A stretch of DNA of 36,708 nt from Nostoc sp. KVJ20 (lineage in GTDB: Bacteria; Cyanobacteriota; Cyanobacteriia; Cyanobacteriales; Nostocaceae). The position numbers and the translations under genes are program-made. Below the pieces are notes generated by a model. That model did not search any database and was not told the DNA's origin. It saw only the letters and a list, made by a program, of their open reading frames with translations. Shown in pieces: positions 1 to 8,775 of the stretch; the first letter of the stretch is position 1; the number at the start of each line of letters is the position of its first letter. The stretch lies in assembly GCF_001712795.1 (NCBI RefSeq), contig NZ_KV757547.1:1-36708 (forward strand). Reading direction: 5' to 3'.

Positions 1-58
1 CAGTTAGGCAAGCCAGATAGCTACAAAGTGGAAAAATAATTACTAACTCTGCTAAGAG

Positions 59-2884
59 TTGGTGTGCCTTTTTTCTGTTTCATGCAACAAAGCCTTGTTT
101 CATTACAGCCTCAACTTAACGGGCTGCCTGGTGTTGGGTACGGCAGAAAGCATCAAAGCTGCCTCAAATTTGTTTGCGCCCGTTGATGAAGCCTGCAAAA
201 TCTATGCCCGAAAATTGAGCTTATCTAATCCCTTATTTGCGTTTACAGCCACTTCTGGGTTCGTCCCCAGTCTCCATAATCCGCAGCGCATCCCAGAAAA
301 GCGTTCCATTCCCTTTGATTTAGCCCGAGAAGTTGACCAACTGATCGCCAATCGCTATATGCCGCTATCGGTCATGGTCGATGAACAGATGCAGATATTA
401 CAGATGCGCGGAGACCTCGATCTTTACCTGAAGTTGACCCCTAGCACCACGGAGCTAAACCTGCTGTCTATGGCACGCGAAGGGCTGGTAACACCCCTTC
501 GCACCGCCCTGTATCAGGCTAAGACAGAGAACGTGCTGGTGCGGCAGGAAGACATTCAAATGGAACAGGGTGAGCGAGCGCGGCTGAATCTGGAGGTGCT
601 GCCATTTCGCCCAGCCCTGATGAACGCCCTCTATTTTTTGGTGCTTTTTAATCCCATCTCGCCCTCTGCCCCTGCCTCTAACACGTTCACCAGTTCCGCA
701 ACGGTAGAAAACTTGGAGCCAGCGGACTTAGCGCGTGAGCTTGTAACGCTTCGTCAGGCGTTGTCTGCCGCCACCCAACGCGAACTCTCGGCCCAAGCGC
801 ATCTGCAAGCAATGATGCAGGAGCAAAACCAACTCAACCAAAATTTGCGTATAGCGAATGAAGAGATCCTATCGAGCAATGAGGAACTGCAAAGCACGAA
901 TGAAGAACTGCAAACGGCGAAGGAAGAAATTCAAGCCACCAATGAAGAACTCTCGACGACCAATGAAGAACTGCGGAGTCGGAATCTGCAACAAAATCGA
1001 GACAATAGTGATCTCAACAACTTTATCGCCAGCATTAATATCCCGATTGTGATGCTGACGAATGACTTAAAGATTCGCCGCTTTACACCAACCGCCCAGC
1101 GACTGTTCAATTTCATCCCCACCGATATCGGACGACCCTTGACTGACCTGCATGGCAATTTTGACGTTTCCCAGCTAGAACCGATGATTTTGGAGGTATT
1201 GGAGACCCTCAATACGAAAGAACAGGAAATCCAAACAGAAGCCGGATACTGGTATAGCATCCGCATTCGCCCCTATCGCACCACTGAAAACCAAATTGAC
1301 GGTGTGACACTGTTGCTACAGGATATTAATGCCCTCAAACGCTACACTGCCAGCCTAGAGAGCGCTCGCAACTATACAGAAGCCATCGTTGAGACGGTGC
1401 AAATCCCACTGGTTGTGCTGGACGCTGATTTACGGGTGAATACCGCGAATCGAGCGTTTTACGAGACATTTCAGGTTTCTGAAGCTGAAACCATCAACAC
1501 GTTGCTGTTTGAATTAAGCAATGGGCAGTGGGATATTCCCGAACTGCGATCGATGTTGAACGGTATTCTGGCGGATGAGCTTGCGGTGCAGGATTTTGAA
1601 GTCAATCATGATTTCGAGCAGATTGGGCAAAAAAACATGTTGTTCAATGGCTGCAAACTGTACCGAGAAGACAACATAAACATGATTTTGCTAGTGATCT
1701 TAGATGTTACCGAGCGCACGGCACGCCAGAAGGCTGAAGCGGCCAATCGTGCCAAAGATGAATTTCTCTCAAATCTGTCTCATGAACTGCGAAATCCGCT
1801 CAACTCGCTGCTGGCATGGGTACAACTGCTCCGCAACCGCGACTGCGACAAGGCAACAGTCGATCACGCCTTAGAAGCCTTTGAGCAGAACGGTAGGCTA
1901 CTCAATTACCTAATTGAAGATATTCTGGATGCCTCTCGGATTGCGAGTGGCAAGTTGCAATTGAATAGCCACCCGATCGACTTGAGCTTATTGGTTCAAG
2001 CTGCTCTCGATAGCGTTAACTTCTCGGCGGTGGCAAAAAATATTCAGTTAGTGTCATCGTTGAGTTCGATCTCCGTGCTGGGGGATGCCGAACGATTGCA
2101 GCAAGTGCTGGGGAACCTGCTCTCGAATGCGATCAAGTTTACGCCTGCGGGTGGACGAGTAGACATCACGCTGTCACAGGTTGACCAGCAGGCGCAAATT
2201 CAAGTCAGTGACACAGGAATTGGTATTCCAGCAGAGTTATTGCCACATATTTTCGAGCGGTTCTATCAGGCCGATTCCAGTACAACCAAAACCAATCAAG
2301 GGCTAGGATTAGGCTTGGCGATCGTGCGGCATCTCATCGAGCTGCATGGTGGCACTGTGCAGGCAGAAAGTCTGGGCGAAGGACAAGGTGCCACACTGAC
2401 CATGCGGTTGCCTTTATACGTCCCGCCCCCAACCTCACCGCCGATTGTCGAACCGACGGTAGAAACATCTTTGGACGCTTCGCAAAATCTCCCCTCTCTA
2501 GAAGGCTTGCAGATCCTGGTGGTTGATGATCAGGTCGATGTGCTTTTACCCTTGCAGTTTATGCTAGAGACTTACGGGGCAGAGGTGGTGGCCGTAACGA
2601 CTGCCAGAGCAGCCCTCTCTGCGCTCAACGAAAGCCCTAACCGCTATGATGTGCTGATTTCTGATCTCGGCTTGCCTGAAGAAGATGGCTACTTCCTGAT
2701 TCAACAGGTGCGATCGCTCAGTGCGGCAGCCGGAGGACAAATTCCGGCGATCGCGCTGACGGGCTATGCCAGTAAAGCAGAACAACAACGGGCGATCAAG
2801 GCGGGGTTTCAAATGCACATGGCTAAACCCTGTGATCTGGTTCAATTGGGTGCAATAGTTGCCGATTTGGCTAAACGAACTTAA
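59..2884 (+). CDS. Hybrid sensor histidine kinase, remnant of a CheB/CheR-PAS-kinase-receiver fusion (5'-truncated)
   Basis: Cytosolic two-component phosphorelay protein. The first recognisable homology, FHYSLN...LVLGTAESI (about residues 14-31), is the very end of a CheR methyltransferase domain, so the CheB and most of the CheR domain of this fusion family are missing. In order there follow a PAS-like segment (90-200), a long coiled coil with repeated NEEL/STNEEL units (225-312), two PAS domains (about 318-415 and 430-560), a HisKA domain with phospho-accepting His575 (SHELRNPL), an HATPase domain (N box around Asn690; DTGIGIP from Asp718; GLGLGLAIV) and a C-terminal receiver domain with acidic pair Asp823/824, phospho-Asp869 and Lys923. 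The kinase core looks intact. The open frame begins at a TTG right after an in-frame TAA at 53-55, with no clear ribosome site, so the true start is uncertain. It may be a pseudogene at its 5' end or use a later start. Confidence 0.85.
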   Translation: MVCLFSVSCNKALFHYSLNLTGCLVLGTAESIKAASNLFAPVDEACKIYARKLSLSNPLFAFTATSGFVPSLHNPQRIPEKRSIPFDLAREVDQLIANRYMPLSVMVDEQMQILQMRGDLDLYLKLTPSTTELNLLSMAREGLVTPLRTALYQAKTENVLVRQEDIQMEQGERARLNLEVLPFRPALMNALYFLVLFNPISPSAPASNTFTSSATVENLEPADLARELVTLRQALSAATQRELSAQAHLQAMMQEQNQLNQNLRIANEEILSSNEELQSTNEELQTAKEEIQATNEELSTTNEELRSRNLQQNRDNSDLNNFIASINIPIVMLTNDLKIRRFTPTAQRLFNFIPTDIGRPLTDLHGNFDVSQLEPMILEVLETLNTKEQEIQTEAGYWYSIRIRPYRTTENQIDGVTLLLQDINALKRYTASLESARNYTEAIVETVQIPLVVLDADLRVNTANRAFYETFQVSEAETINTLLFELSNGQWDIPELRSMLNGILADELAVQDFEVNHDFEQIGQKNMLFNGCKLYREDNINMILLVILDVTERTARQKAEAANRAKDEFLSNLSHELRNPLNSLLAWVQLLRNRDCDKATVDHALEAFEQNGRLLNYLIEDILDASRIASGKLQLNSHPIDLSLLVQAALDSVNFSAVAKNIQLVSSLSSISVLGDAERLQQVLGNLLSNAIKFTPAGGRVDITLSQVDQQAQIQVSDTGIGIPAELLPHIFERFYQADSSTTKTNQGLGLGLAIVRHLIELHGGTVQAESLGEGQGATLTMRLPLYVPPPTSPPIVEPTVETSLDASQNLPSLEGLQILVVDDQVDVLLPLQFMLETYGAEVVAVTTARAALSALNESPNRYDVLISDLGLPEEDGYFLIQQVRSLSAAAGGQIPAIALTGYASKAEQQRAIKAGFQMHMAKPCDLVQLGAIVADLAKRT

Positions 2885-3129
2885 CGGCTTGCCGTTACAC
2901 GAGGGTTAAGTGAAGCGTCGGTGAGAGTGGGAAAATATTGGCGAATACCCTGTAAATCATCAATAACAAAGAATTTAAAGTATGATTTTATACTTAAAAT
3001 ACTGAGATGCCTGGAGAAAAGGTATTAATCGTAGTTTATGTCGGATAAAAGATAAGGGTTACTTATTTTGTCTTGTAGCCTTGTACTACTGTGTAATCTA
3101 AAGCATAATGTGAGCAAATACCTTAGTTC

Positions 3130-3519
3130 ATGGTTGGAGACGTGGCAAAATTAACGATTCAGATCCCGGATGAACTAGCCGGGCGGTTAGAAGCTTTGCA
3201 AAGTCGCTTACCTCAACTACTTTGGCTATTGTTGGATGCAGATGTGCAACAAACAAGCGAGCAGCCAAAAGTGAATGCACAAACTGTAGAGGTTTCCGAA
3301 GTGTATCAAGAAGTGCTGGATTTCTTGATTAAACGTCCAACGCCAGAAGAGATAATTGCTTTTAAAGTTTCATCACAAATACAAATGCAGTTAGAAGCAT
3401 TATTAGAGAAAAACCGTTCTGCTTCACTAACTCAGATGGAATTAGCTCAATTAGATGTTTACGAACAATTAGAACATCTAATGATTCTGCTAAAGGCCCG
3501 TGCTATGGAAAAGTCATGA
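3130..3519 (+). CDS. Conserved hypothetical protein paired with an HNH endonuclease
   Basis: 129-residue acidic, helical protein of unknown function. It begins with a short strand-like stretch (AKLTIQIPDELAGRLEAL) of the kind seen in small DNA-binding or antitoxin proteins, followed by a predicted coiled or helical C-terminal half rich in Leu, Glu and Gln. The stop lies 7 nt before the ATG of the downstream HNH gene, so the two are almost certainly co-transcribed. An alternative GTG start exists at 3142, which would begin the protein at VAKLTIQ. The tight pairing with a nuclease resembles a toxin-antitoxin layout, but nothing in the sequence proves that role. Confidence 0.7.
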   Translation: MVGDVAKLTIQIPDELAGRLEALQSRLPQLLWLLLDADVQQTSEQPKVNAQTVEVSEVYQEVLDFLIKRPTPEEIIAFKVSSQIQMQLEALLEKNRSASLTQMELAQLDVYEQLEHLMILLKARAMEKS

Positions 3520-3526
3520 AAATTTG

Positions 3527-3940
3527 ATGGCCAGTACTTCAATTTCAACAGAACTTCGCAAGCTGGTAGTTAGTAGAGCGTCAGGACGCTGTGAATATTG
3601 TTTAATTCACCAAGATTTTTCAATATATACCCATGAAGTAGATCATATTCTTGCTATGAAACATGGAGGCGAAACTTTGACGGAAAATTTAGCTCTTTCA
3701 TGTTTATCATGCAATCGTCATAAAGGTTCTGATTTTGCGACAATTGACTCGGCTACCGGAGAAATAGTGCCATTGTATAATCCTCGCCGTCAGATTTGGG
3801 ATGAACATTTCTATTTTGAGAGTGTAAGAATTGAGGGAAAAACTCAAGTAGGGCAAGCAACTGCAAAGTTACTTCAGTTTAATCTTCCTAATCGATTACT
3901 ACAAAGGCAAGTATTAATGAGTCAGCAAAAATATCCTTGA
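3527..3940 (+). CDS. HNH endonuclease
   Basis: 137-residue single-domain HNH nuclease. It carries the zinc-type pattern CEYC (upstream), the catalytic segment HEVDHILAMKHGG, and NLALSCLSCNRHKGS with the second CxxC and the final His/Asn region. These are the defining elements of the HNH fold, which makes metal-dependent DNA breaks. The open frame extends upstream to 3500, but the ATG at 3527 is preferred because it follows the upstream gene's stop by 7 nt and begins just before the conserved LRKLVVSRASGRCEYC region. Family members of this length are common in cyanobacteria and often stand next to a small unknown protein, as here. The substrate is unknown. Confidence 0.85.
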   Translation: MASTSISTELRKLVVSRASGRCEYCLIHQDFSIYTHEVDHILAMKHGGETLTENLALSCLSCNRHKGSDFATIDSATGEIVPLYNPRRQIWDEHFYFESVRIEGKTQVGQATAKLLQFNLPNRLLQRQVLMSQQKYP

Positions 3941-4059
3941 GTATGTAAAGTTAGTATCTTTATAATAACTAATGGTATGCAAGCTAATTAATTGTTTTAT
4001 AAAAGTTATAAGTACTAGAGAATAAATATAAACATTGAAATTATTTATTTAGTTTAAAG

Positions 4060-5085
4060 ATGGATTATAGCGCAGATTCTTTACCTCCGATAAAACTAAT
4101 ACCATTGGATAGAAATCTATCTAGTGTGCAAACAACAAAACATAGAAGTTCTGTTAAAATTAGCACACCCACAGATATCCGGTGGGTAAAAGTTCTGGAA
4201 TTTTTACGCAGCAACAATCTCGCACCCAACAGCCGCAAGCTTTACGAACGAGAACTTAAACGATTTTTGGCTTGGAGTGAGCTGCATTATCATGAGCTAC
4301 GGCCGCGTCACTTCGCACTATATAAAGAATATCTGCGGGATGAACTGCGGACTGATGCAGGTAATCCCCTTTCAAAAAGCAGCATTAATGCGGGAATTGC
4401 GGCACTCAAAAGCTTTTTAAAATGGATGTGTTACACGTATCCTGAAATTATTGCTACTAATCCTACACTGGGGATAAAACTGGAAAAAGTGCCACTGCCA
4501 CCAGCCCAAAGTTTGACCCCTGAAGAAATGGAGCGGGTTTGGTCAGCTTTGGAATTGCTCGGAGAAACAAGGCAACGGGATACAGCACTCGTTCACATTC
4601 TCAGTCATGGACTCCGGGCAGGGGAAGTTGTACAGTTAAATGTTGGCTCATTTGATGGCAAGCTGCTATTCTTACCAGACACCAAAACCAATGAACCACG
4701 CTTAGTTCCACTGCGAAAAGAGAGCCGGGAAGTTTTAGCAGAGTATTTGCTTACGCGCGAACAGCAAGGAGAGGTGTTGTCCAGCCTTAGTCCACTGATG
4801 ATTTCACACCATGCTTCATACAAGGGTGAACGCTTGAGTTATCACGGCATTTACTTTGCTGTAGAAAAAATGGGTGAACTTGCTCACATTGAGGATTTAC
4901 ATCCTCACTCCTTTCGTCACACCTACGCTACTGACTTATTGCTATTGGGAGTTGACCCCAGCCATGCACGAAAATTAACAGGACATCAAAGCGAGAAAGC
5001 GTTTCGACGGTATACACTCCGCAGTGAACAGGAGGCTGCGATCGCAGCTTACTATCGTGCAATCGGTGAAACTCAAGGGGAGTAG
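4060..5085 (+). CDS. Tyrosine recombinase / phage-type integrase (XerC/D-like)
   Basis: 341-residue site-specific recombinase. An N-terminal SAM-like core-binding domain (about 43-145, LAPNSRKLYERELKRFLAW) is followed by the catalytic domain. The catalytic residues are all visible: Arg186 (HGLRAGEV), His283 and Arg286 (HSFRHTYAT), His309 (TGHQS) and the nucleophile Tyr318 (RRYTL). It should therefore be active in DNA strand exchange, for plasmid dimer resolution or for integration of an element. It is followed after 3 nt by an unknown zinc-motif protein and then another unknown gene, forming an apparent three-gene operon. The ATG follows an AT-rich stretch. Its DNA target site is not evident. 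Confidence 0.92.
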   Translation: MDYSADSLPPIKLIPLDRNLSSVQTTKHRSSVKISTPTDIRWVKVLEFLRSNNLAPNSRKLYERELKRFLAWSELHYHELRPRHFALYKEYLRDELRTDAGNPLSKSSINAGIAALKSFLKWMCYTYPEIIATNPTLGIKLEKVPLPPAQSLTPEEMERVWSALELLGETRQRDTALVHILSHGLRAGEVVQLNVGSFDGKLLFLPDTKTNEPRLVPLRKESREVLAEYLLTREQQGEVLSSLSPLMISHHASYKGERLSYHGIYFAVEKMGELAHIEDLHPHSFRHTYATDLLLLGVDPSHARKLTGHQSEKAFRRYTLRSEQEAAIAAYYRAIGETQGE

Positions 5086-5088
5086 AGT

Positions 5089-5556
5089 ATGCCGAAGCCG
5101 TTAGACCCCAAGTGTCAGCTATGTTCTAAACTACCAACAACTCAAGCCAAAGTTTTACATGGAACAGCAGGGGATGGGTGTTGGAATCCAAAAGTCTGCC
5201 ACAATCGCCGCTCATTCTATCGTCGCCGGAGTGAAAGTCATTCAGCAGAAATTGATGCGATCGCAGTCGAACCACCAGCAACATATTTTGCAGTGCTGTA
5301 TTTGTATAAAGAACCAGGGGATAAGCCATTGCACGCCTTGGGCGCAGAACTCTGGCTGGGGCAAAAACCTGTTTGCCGCTTAGAATCAATTCATTGCTTT
5401 GGGTTAACAGCTGGCAAGATCCGCGCCTATACAGATCAGGTGTTGCAGGCTTTTGCCAAACAATACGGTGTTTCACTATATCAATATAAGGATATGTTTG
5501 AAATTACCTCAAGTTACTGCCCAGTTCGTCCTTGCCCTCTACATCCACAATCCTAG
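5089..5556 (+). CDS. Hypothetical protein with CxxC and Cys/His-rich N-terminus
   Basis: 155-residue protein of unknown function, starting 3 nt after the recombinase stop. The N-terminus has a CQLC pair and a later CWNPKVCHNRRSFYRRR stretch, suggesting a small zinc-binding or nucleic-acid-binding motif. The centre (about 65-125) looks like a compact alpha/beta domain, and the C-terminus ends in a second Cys cluster (SSYCPVRPCPL). Its position suggests an accessory role to the recombinase, but no function can be assigned. Confidence 0.75.
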   Translation: MPKPLDPKCQLCSKLPTTQAKVLHGTAGDGCWNPKVCHNRRSFYRRRSESHSAEIDAIAVEPPATYFAVLYLYKEPGDKPLHALGAELWLGQKPVCRLESIHCFGLTAGKIRAYTDQVLQAFAKQYGVSLYQYKDMFEITSSYCPVRPCPLHPQS

Positions 5557-5558
5557 AG

Positions 5559-6275
5559 ATGACCGCATACCGCCAATTAACAATTTGGGATGTGCTTGAT
5601 GAGTTGTCCGAATCTCCACCCACATCTTCACTTGTACCGATGTGGGAATGTTTAGATGCCGAGCTAGAAAAACTACCCTTGGAGGCACAGTTATTAACCG
5701 CAGCGCTTGCCTTCAGTCAAATTGCGGATATTCTCAAGTCTCGTGCCGAAGTGCTGTTGCAAGATACCCGCGATCGCAATAGTCTTTTAGGGCCAGTTGT
5801 TAGCACCGATCTCTTTGCTGGTCTAGTGCGGACAACAATGCACCTAGATTTAGATGATTTGATTGAACCGCAAACACCACAAACCTTTAAACCACATGGC
5901 CCACACCAATTTTCATCTCCTACTGAGTTGGGTGATTCTGTAGCAGCACCTGTTGAAAAAGCGAATGTTTTGGCAATGCTTGATGAGGTAACAACTTTAG
6001 AAGATGTTCGCAATTTGGCATCAGATGAAGATGTCCAAAAATGGCAGAGTGCGATCGCTAACTACCTGATAAATGTCAAAGATGAGATTTCTTTAGTTAA
6101 ACTGCAACGTGTGTTGCAAATGCCGATGGTGGAGGTGTGGTTGGGATTATTGCTGGGTGGGTTTACATTAGAACAGCGTGGTGATTTTTATCACAATCAA
6201 AATGTCTGGGTGAAAAGCTCTCTAACTTCGGCCATCTTCAATGGCATTGTACAACATTCAACTGAGTTCAGTTAA
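5559..6275 (+). CDS. Hypothetical protein in recombinase operon
   Basis: 238-residue protein of unknown function, mostly helical. It starts at the ATG at 5559, two nt after the previous stop, giving MTAYRQLTIWDVLDEL. An in-frame TTG at 5532 would overlap the upstream gene and is less likely. The middle (about 105-140) is Pro-rich and probably disordered. The C-terminal third (SDEDVQKWQSAIANYL, later VWLGLLLGGFTLEQRGDFY) resembles a small folded DNA-associated domain but is not recognised. Third gene of the recombinase operon, with no terminator between the three genes. Confidence 0.7.
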   Translation: MTAYRQLTIWDVLDELSESPPTSSLVPMWECLDAELEKLPLEAQLLTAALAFSQIADILKSRAEVLLQDTRDRNSLLGPVVSTDLFAGLVRTTMHLDLDDLIEPQTPQTFKPHGPHQFSSPTELGDSVAAPVEKANVLAMLDEVTTLEDVRNLASDEDVQKWQSAIANYLINVKDEISLVKLQRVLQMPMVEVWLGLLLGGFTLEQRGDFYHNQNVWVKSSLTSAIFNGIVQHSTEFS

Positions 6276-6399
6276 GGCTCTACAACTGGCTAGAAATCAA
6301 CACAATTAAATAGAACTTTGAAAGATGAAAGATGTGCAGTATCTTCGAGACGATTAAAATTTAATAATAAGGGACTTTCAGTTAAAAAAATATCCCGTC

Positions 6400-6427
6400 G
6401 TAGGGTCGCAAGGCCTTACGCCCTTAC
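6400..6427. repeat. Short GC-rich imperfect palindrome, cyanobacterial intergenic repeat type
   Basis: The segment GTAGGGTCGCAAGG / CCTTACGCCCTTAC forms an imperfect inverted repeat (arms pair with one bulge) in an otherwise AT-rich spacer between the recombinase operon and the oligopeptidase. Repeats of this general form, GTAGGG...CCCTTAC, are scattered through filamentous cyanobacterial genomes. No T-run follows, so it is not a good terminator. Confidence 0.4.
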
Positions 6428-6562
6428 AAATCTATAAATAATTTGGGATAATTTCTTTTCTGCAAGTCTCTAATAGGATTGGTAAACTTAGAATTTTAGG
6501 GAAAAACGAAAGTTGCCGATTTCCCTAAATAAAAACTTTTTCATGAGGGAAAGGAAAGATTG

Positions 6563-8254
6563 ATGCAAGCTCCAGTAGATTTTGCCGAGATCACAGCAGA
6601 AACTCCGACGCTCTTGGGCGTAACTGCCGAATACCAAGCTATCCAGGCACAGTTTAACCAGGCTCAAACCTCACAGCAACGAAAGGCTGCCTTTCAAGAG
6701 TGGGATGCCTTACGATGCAGACTCAGTACATGGAAGGAACTCACGCAACTCCACTTTCACCAAGACACGCAAAATCCAGAATACAAAATCGCCTTGGACT
6801 ATTGCAGCGAACTTTCACCATCTCTGACTGCCCTTGAAGTAGACTTCAAACGGCAGCTGATTCATAGCCCCAATCGCGTCGAGTTAGAACAAAGCTTGGG
6901 ACGGCAAGCCTTTTTGCTGTGGGAAGCAGATATCACAACTTTTGAAGAAGCGATCGCAGCAGATTTAGTTGAAGAATCCAAACTCATCAATGAGTACACC
7001 AAACTGATCGCCTCGGCAAAGCTAGAGTTCGGGGGTGAGCAATTAAATTTATCAGGTTTGCAACCATATCTGCAAAGTAAAGAGCGAGACATTCGCCAGC
7101 AGGCAGAACAGTGTCGCTGGCAGTTTTTTGAGCAGAATCAAGACCACTTCGATCAATTGTTTGATCGATTGGTGAAACTGCGCGATCGCATGGCAAAAAA
7201 ATTGGGCGATGAAAACTACATTGCGCTAGGATATCGTCGAATGCGACGGGTGGATTACAATCAAACCGATGTTGAACGCTATCGAGATCAAGTAGTTCAA
7301 GAGGTCGTTCCCCTAGCGATGGAGCTAATTGGGCAACAGGCAAAACGGCTCAATCTAGACACCCTATATTTCTGGGATGAGTCCGTCTTTGATGCAGAAG
7401 GTAGTCCGACTCCCATTGGCAATCATGACTGGATGCTGGAACGGGCACAAGAAATGTTTGATGCCTTGAATCCATCGCTGGCTAGCTTTTTTCAGATGAT
7501 GGTTGAACAGCATTTACTAGATTTGCAAAACCGTCCCGGAAAAGCAGGAGGCGGATTTTGCACAAGCTTCCCAACCTATGATGTTCCATACGTGTTCGCA
7601 AATTTCAATGGCACAAAAAACGACGTTCAGGTGTTTGTTCACGAAATCGGTCATGCCTTCCAAATGTGGCGAAGTCGCCATTTGCCAGTTTTTGATTACC
7701 TGTGGCCCACCCTAGAATCATGTGAAATTCACTCCATGAGCTTAGAGTTTCTCACCTATTCGCAGATGGAAAAGTTTTTCGGGGATCAAGCCGATCGATT
7801 TCGGAGGCAGCATCTAGCCTGGGCGATTCTATTTCAGCCTTATGGTGTGGCAGTGGATCATTTTCAGCATTTAGTATATGCGAACCCAGAGGCAACCCCG
7901 CAAGAACGACATCAAATGTGGCAACAAATGGAAGCTCGTTATCTGCCTTGGCGTAAATATGGAGATTTAAACTACCTCAACAAAGGCGGACTCTGGCAAG
8001 AAAAACAACACATTTACTGTTCGCCCTTTTATTATATTGATTACACCTTGGCGGGGTGTTGCGCCTTGCAGTTTTGGGTCAAAGCAGAAGAAAATTATTC
8101 GCAAGCGTTGGCGGAGTATATTGCATTATGCGATCGCGGTGGTTCTGCATCCTTTCGAGAATTAGTGCGATCGGCAAATCTCATTTCTCCCTTTGAAGCT
8201 GGTGCGCTTACTCAGGTTGTTGAAAAAGTGCGTCAGAGTTTGAAGACTGGCTGA
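6563..8254 (+). CDS. M3 family oligoendopeptidase (PepF-like zinc metallopeptidase)
   Basis: 563-residue cytosolic zinc peptidase expected to degrade short peptides. It has the HExxH zinc motif HEIGH (His360, Glu361, His364) and the downstream third ligand, probably Glu388, in CEIHSMSLEF, a signature of the M3 family. The N-terminal half is the long helical region that encloses the active site, and total length matches M3B peptidases. ATG at 6563 is chosen over the TTG one codon upstream because a purine-rich AGGGAAAGGA lies just before it. No signal peptide. It is single, with about 500 bp of spacer after it, so a link to the following sugar importer is only positional. Confidence 0.92.
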   Translation: MQAPVDFAEITAETPTLLGVTAEYQAIQAQFNQAQTSQQRKAAFQEWDALRCRLSTWKELTQLHFHQDTQNPEYKIALDYCSELSPSLTALEVDFKRQLIHSPNRVELEQSLGRQAFLLWEADITTFEEAIAADLVEESKLINEYTKLIASAKLEFGGEQLNLSGLQPYLQSKERDIRQQAEQCRWQFFEQNQDHFDQLFDRLVKLRDRMAKKLGDENYIALGYRRMRRVDYNQTDVERYRDQVVQEVVPLAMELIGQQAKRLNLDTLYFWDESVFDAEGSPTPIGNHDWMLERAQEMFDALNPSLASFFQMMVEQHLLDLQNRPGKAGGGFCTSFPTYDVPYVFANFNGTKNDVQVFVHEIGHAFQMWRSRHLPVFDYLWPTLESCEIHSMSLEFLTYSQMEKFFGDQADRFRRQHLAWAILFQPYGVAVDHFQHLVYANPEATPQERHQMWQQMEARYLPWRKYGDLNYLNKGGLWQEKQHIYCSPFYYIDYTLAGCCALQFWVKAEENYSQALAEYIALCDRGGSASFRELVRSANLISPFEAGALTQVVEKVRQSLKTG

Positions 8255-8775
8255 TGATAAGGCGTAGATGCTAAATTCACTGAACATTAGTATGTAATTA
8301 GCAACTGCATTTAATAATAGTCTAGCTACCATAATTACTGTTAGGTATTGGGGGTGATTTATGGCAAAAATAACTTCTTTGAAGATCCAAAAGTTGATGG
8401 CAGCAGGATAACCCAAACAATAGACTAAAAATAAGTTTGAGCCAACAACACGTTTCTTTATTCTTACCCAATCAGCAGCAAGATATATTCAAAGTGCCAA
8501 ATGAGAAACATCAGACTTAATATATTAAAATTTTCTACCCCAAATTTTAGGCAATTTTAACCCCAAACATGACTGTACATTTAGGGTTTACTAGCAAAAT
8601 TTTACACTTATTTACATCAAATTACTTATTTATTTGAAGCCAGGTCGATGTTAAGTTTATTGACTTGCTCGTTCATTACTCAAGCATTTTGATAAAAAAT
8701 AATATAAAGCAGGATTTTTGAGATTTTTATGTTTTTATTGCTTAATAATTACCACTAGCAATCGCTACATGAATA
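8255..8775. other. Intergenic region upstream of the sugar ABC importer
   Basis: AT-rich spacer without a convincing gene. Two near-identical direct repeats, ATTTTCTACCCCAAA (8530-8544) and ATTTTAACCCCAAA (8554-8567), could be a regulator-binding pair for the importer operon. I found no clear -35/-10 pair, terminator or structured RNA. Confidence 0.35.

Noticed and set aside
858..1052. Basic 64-codon ORF in the kinase coiled-coil region
   Set aside because: It is a frame shadow of the repetitive NEELQSTNEEL coding sequence.
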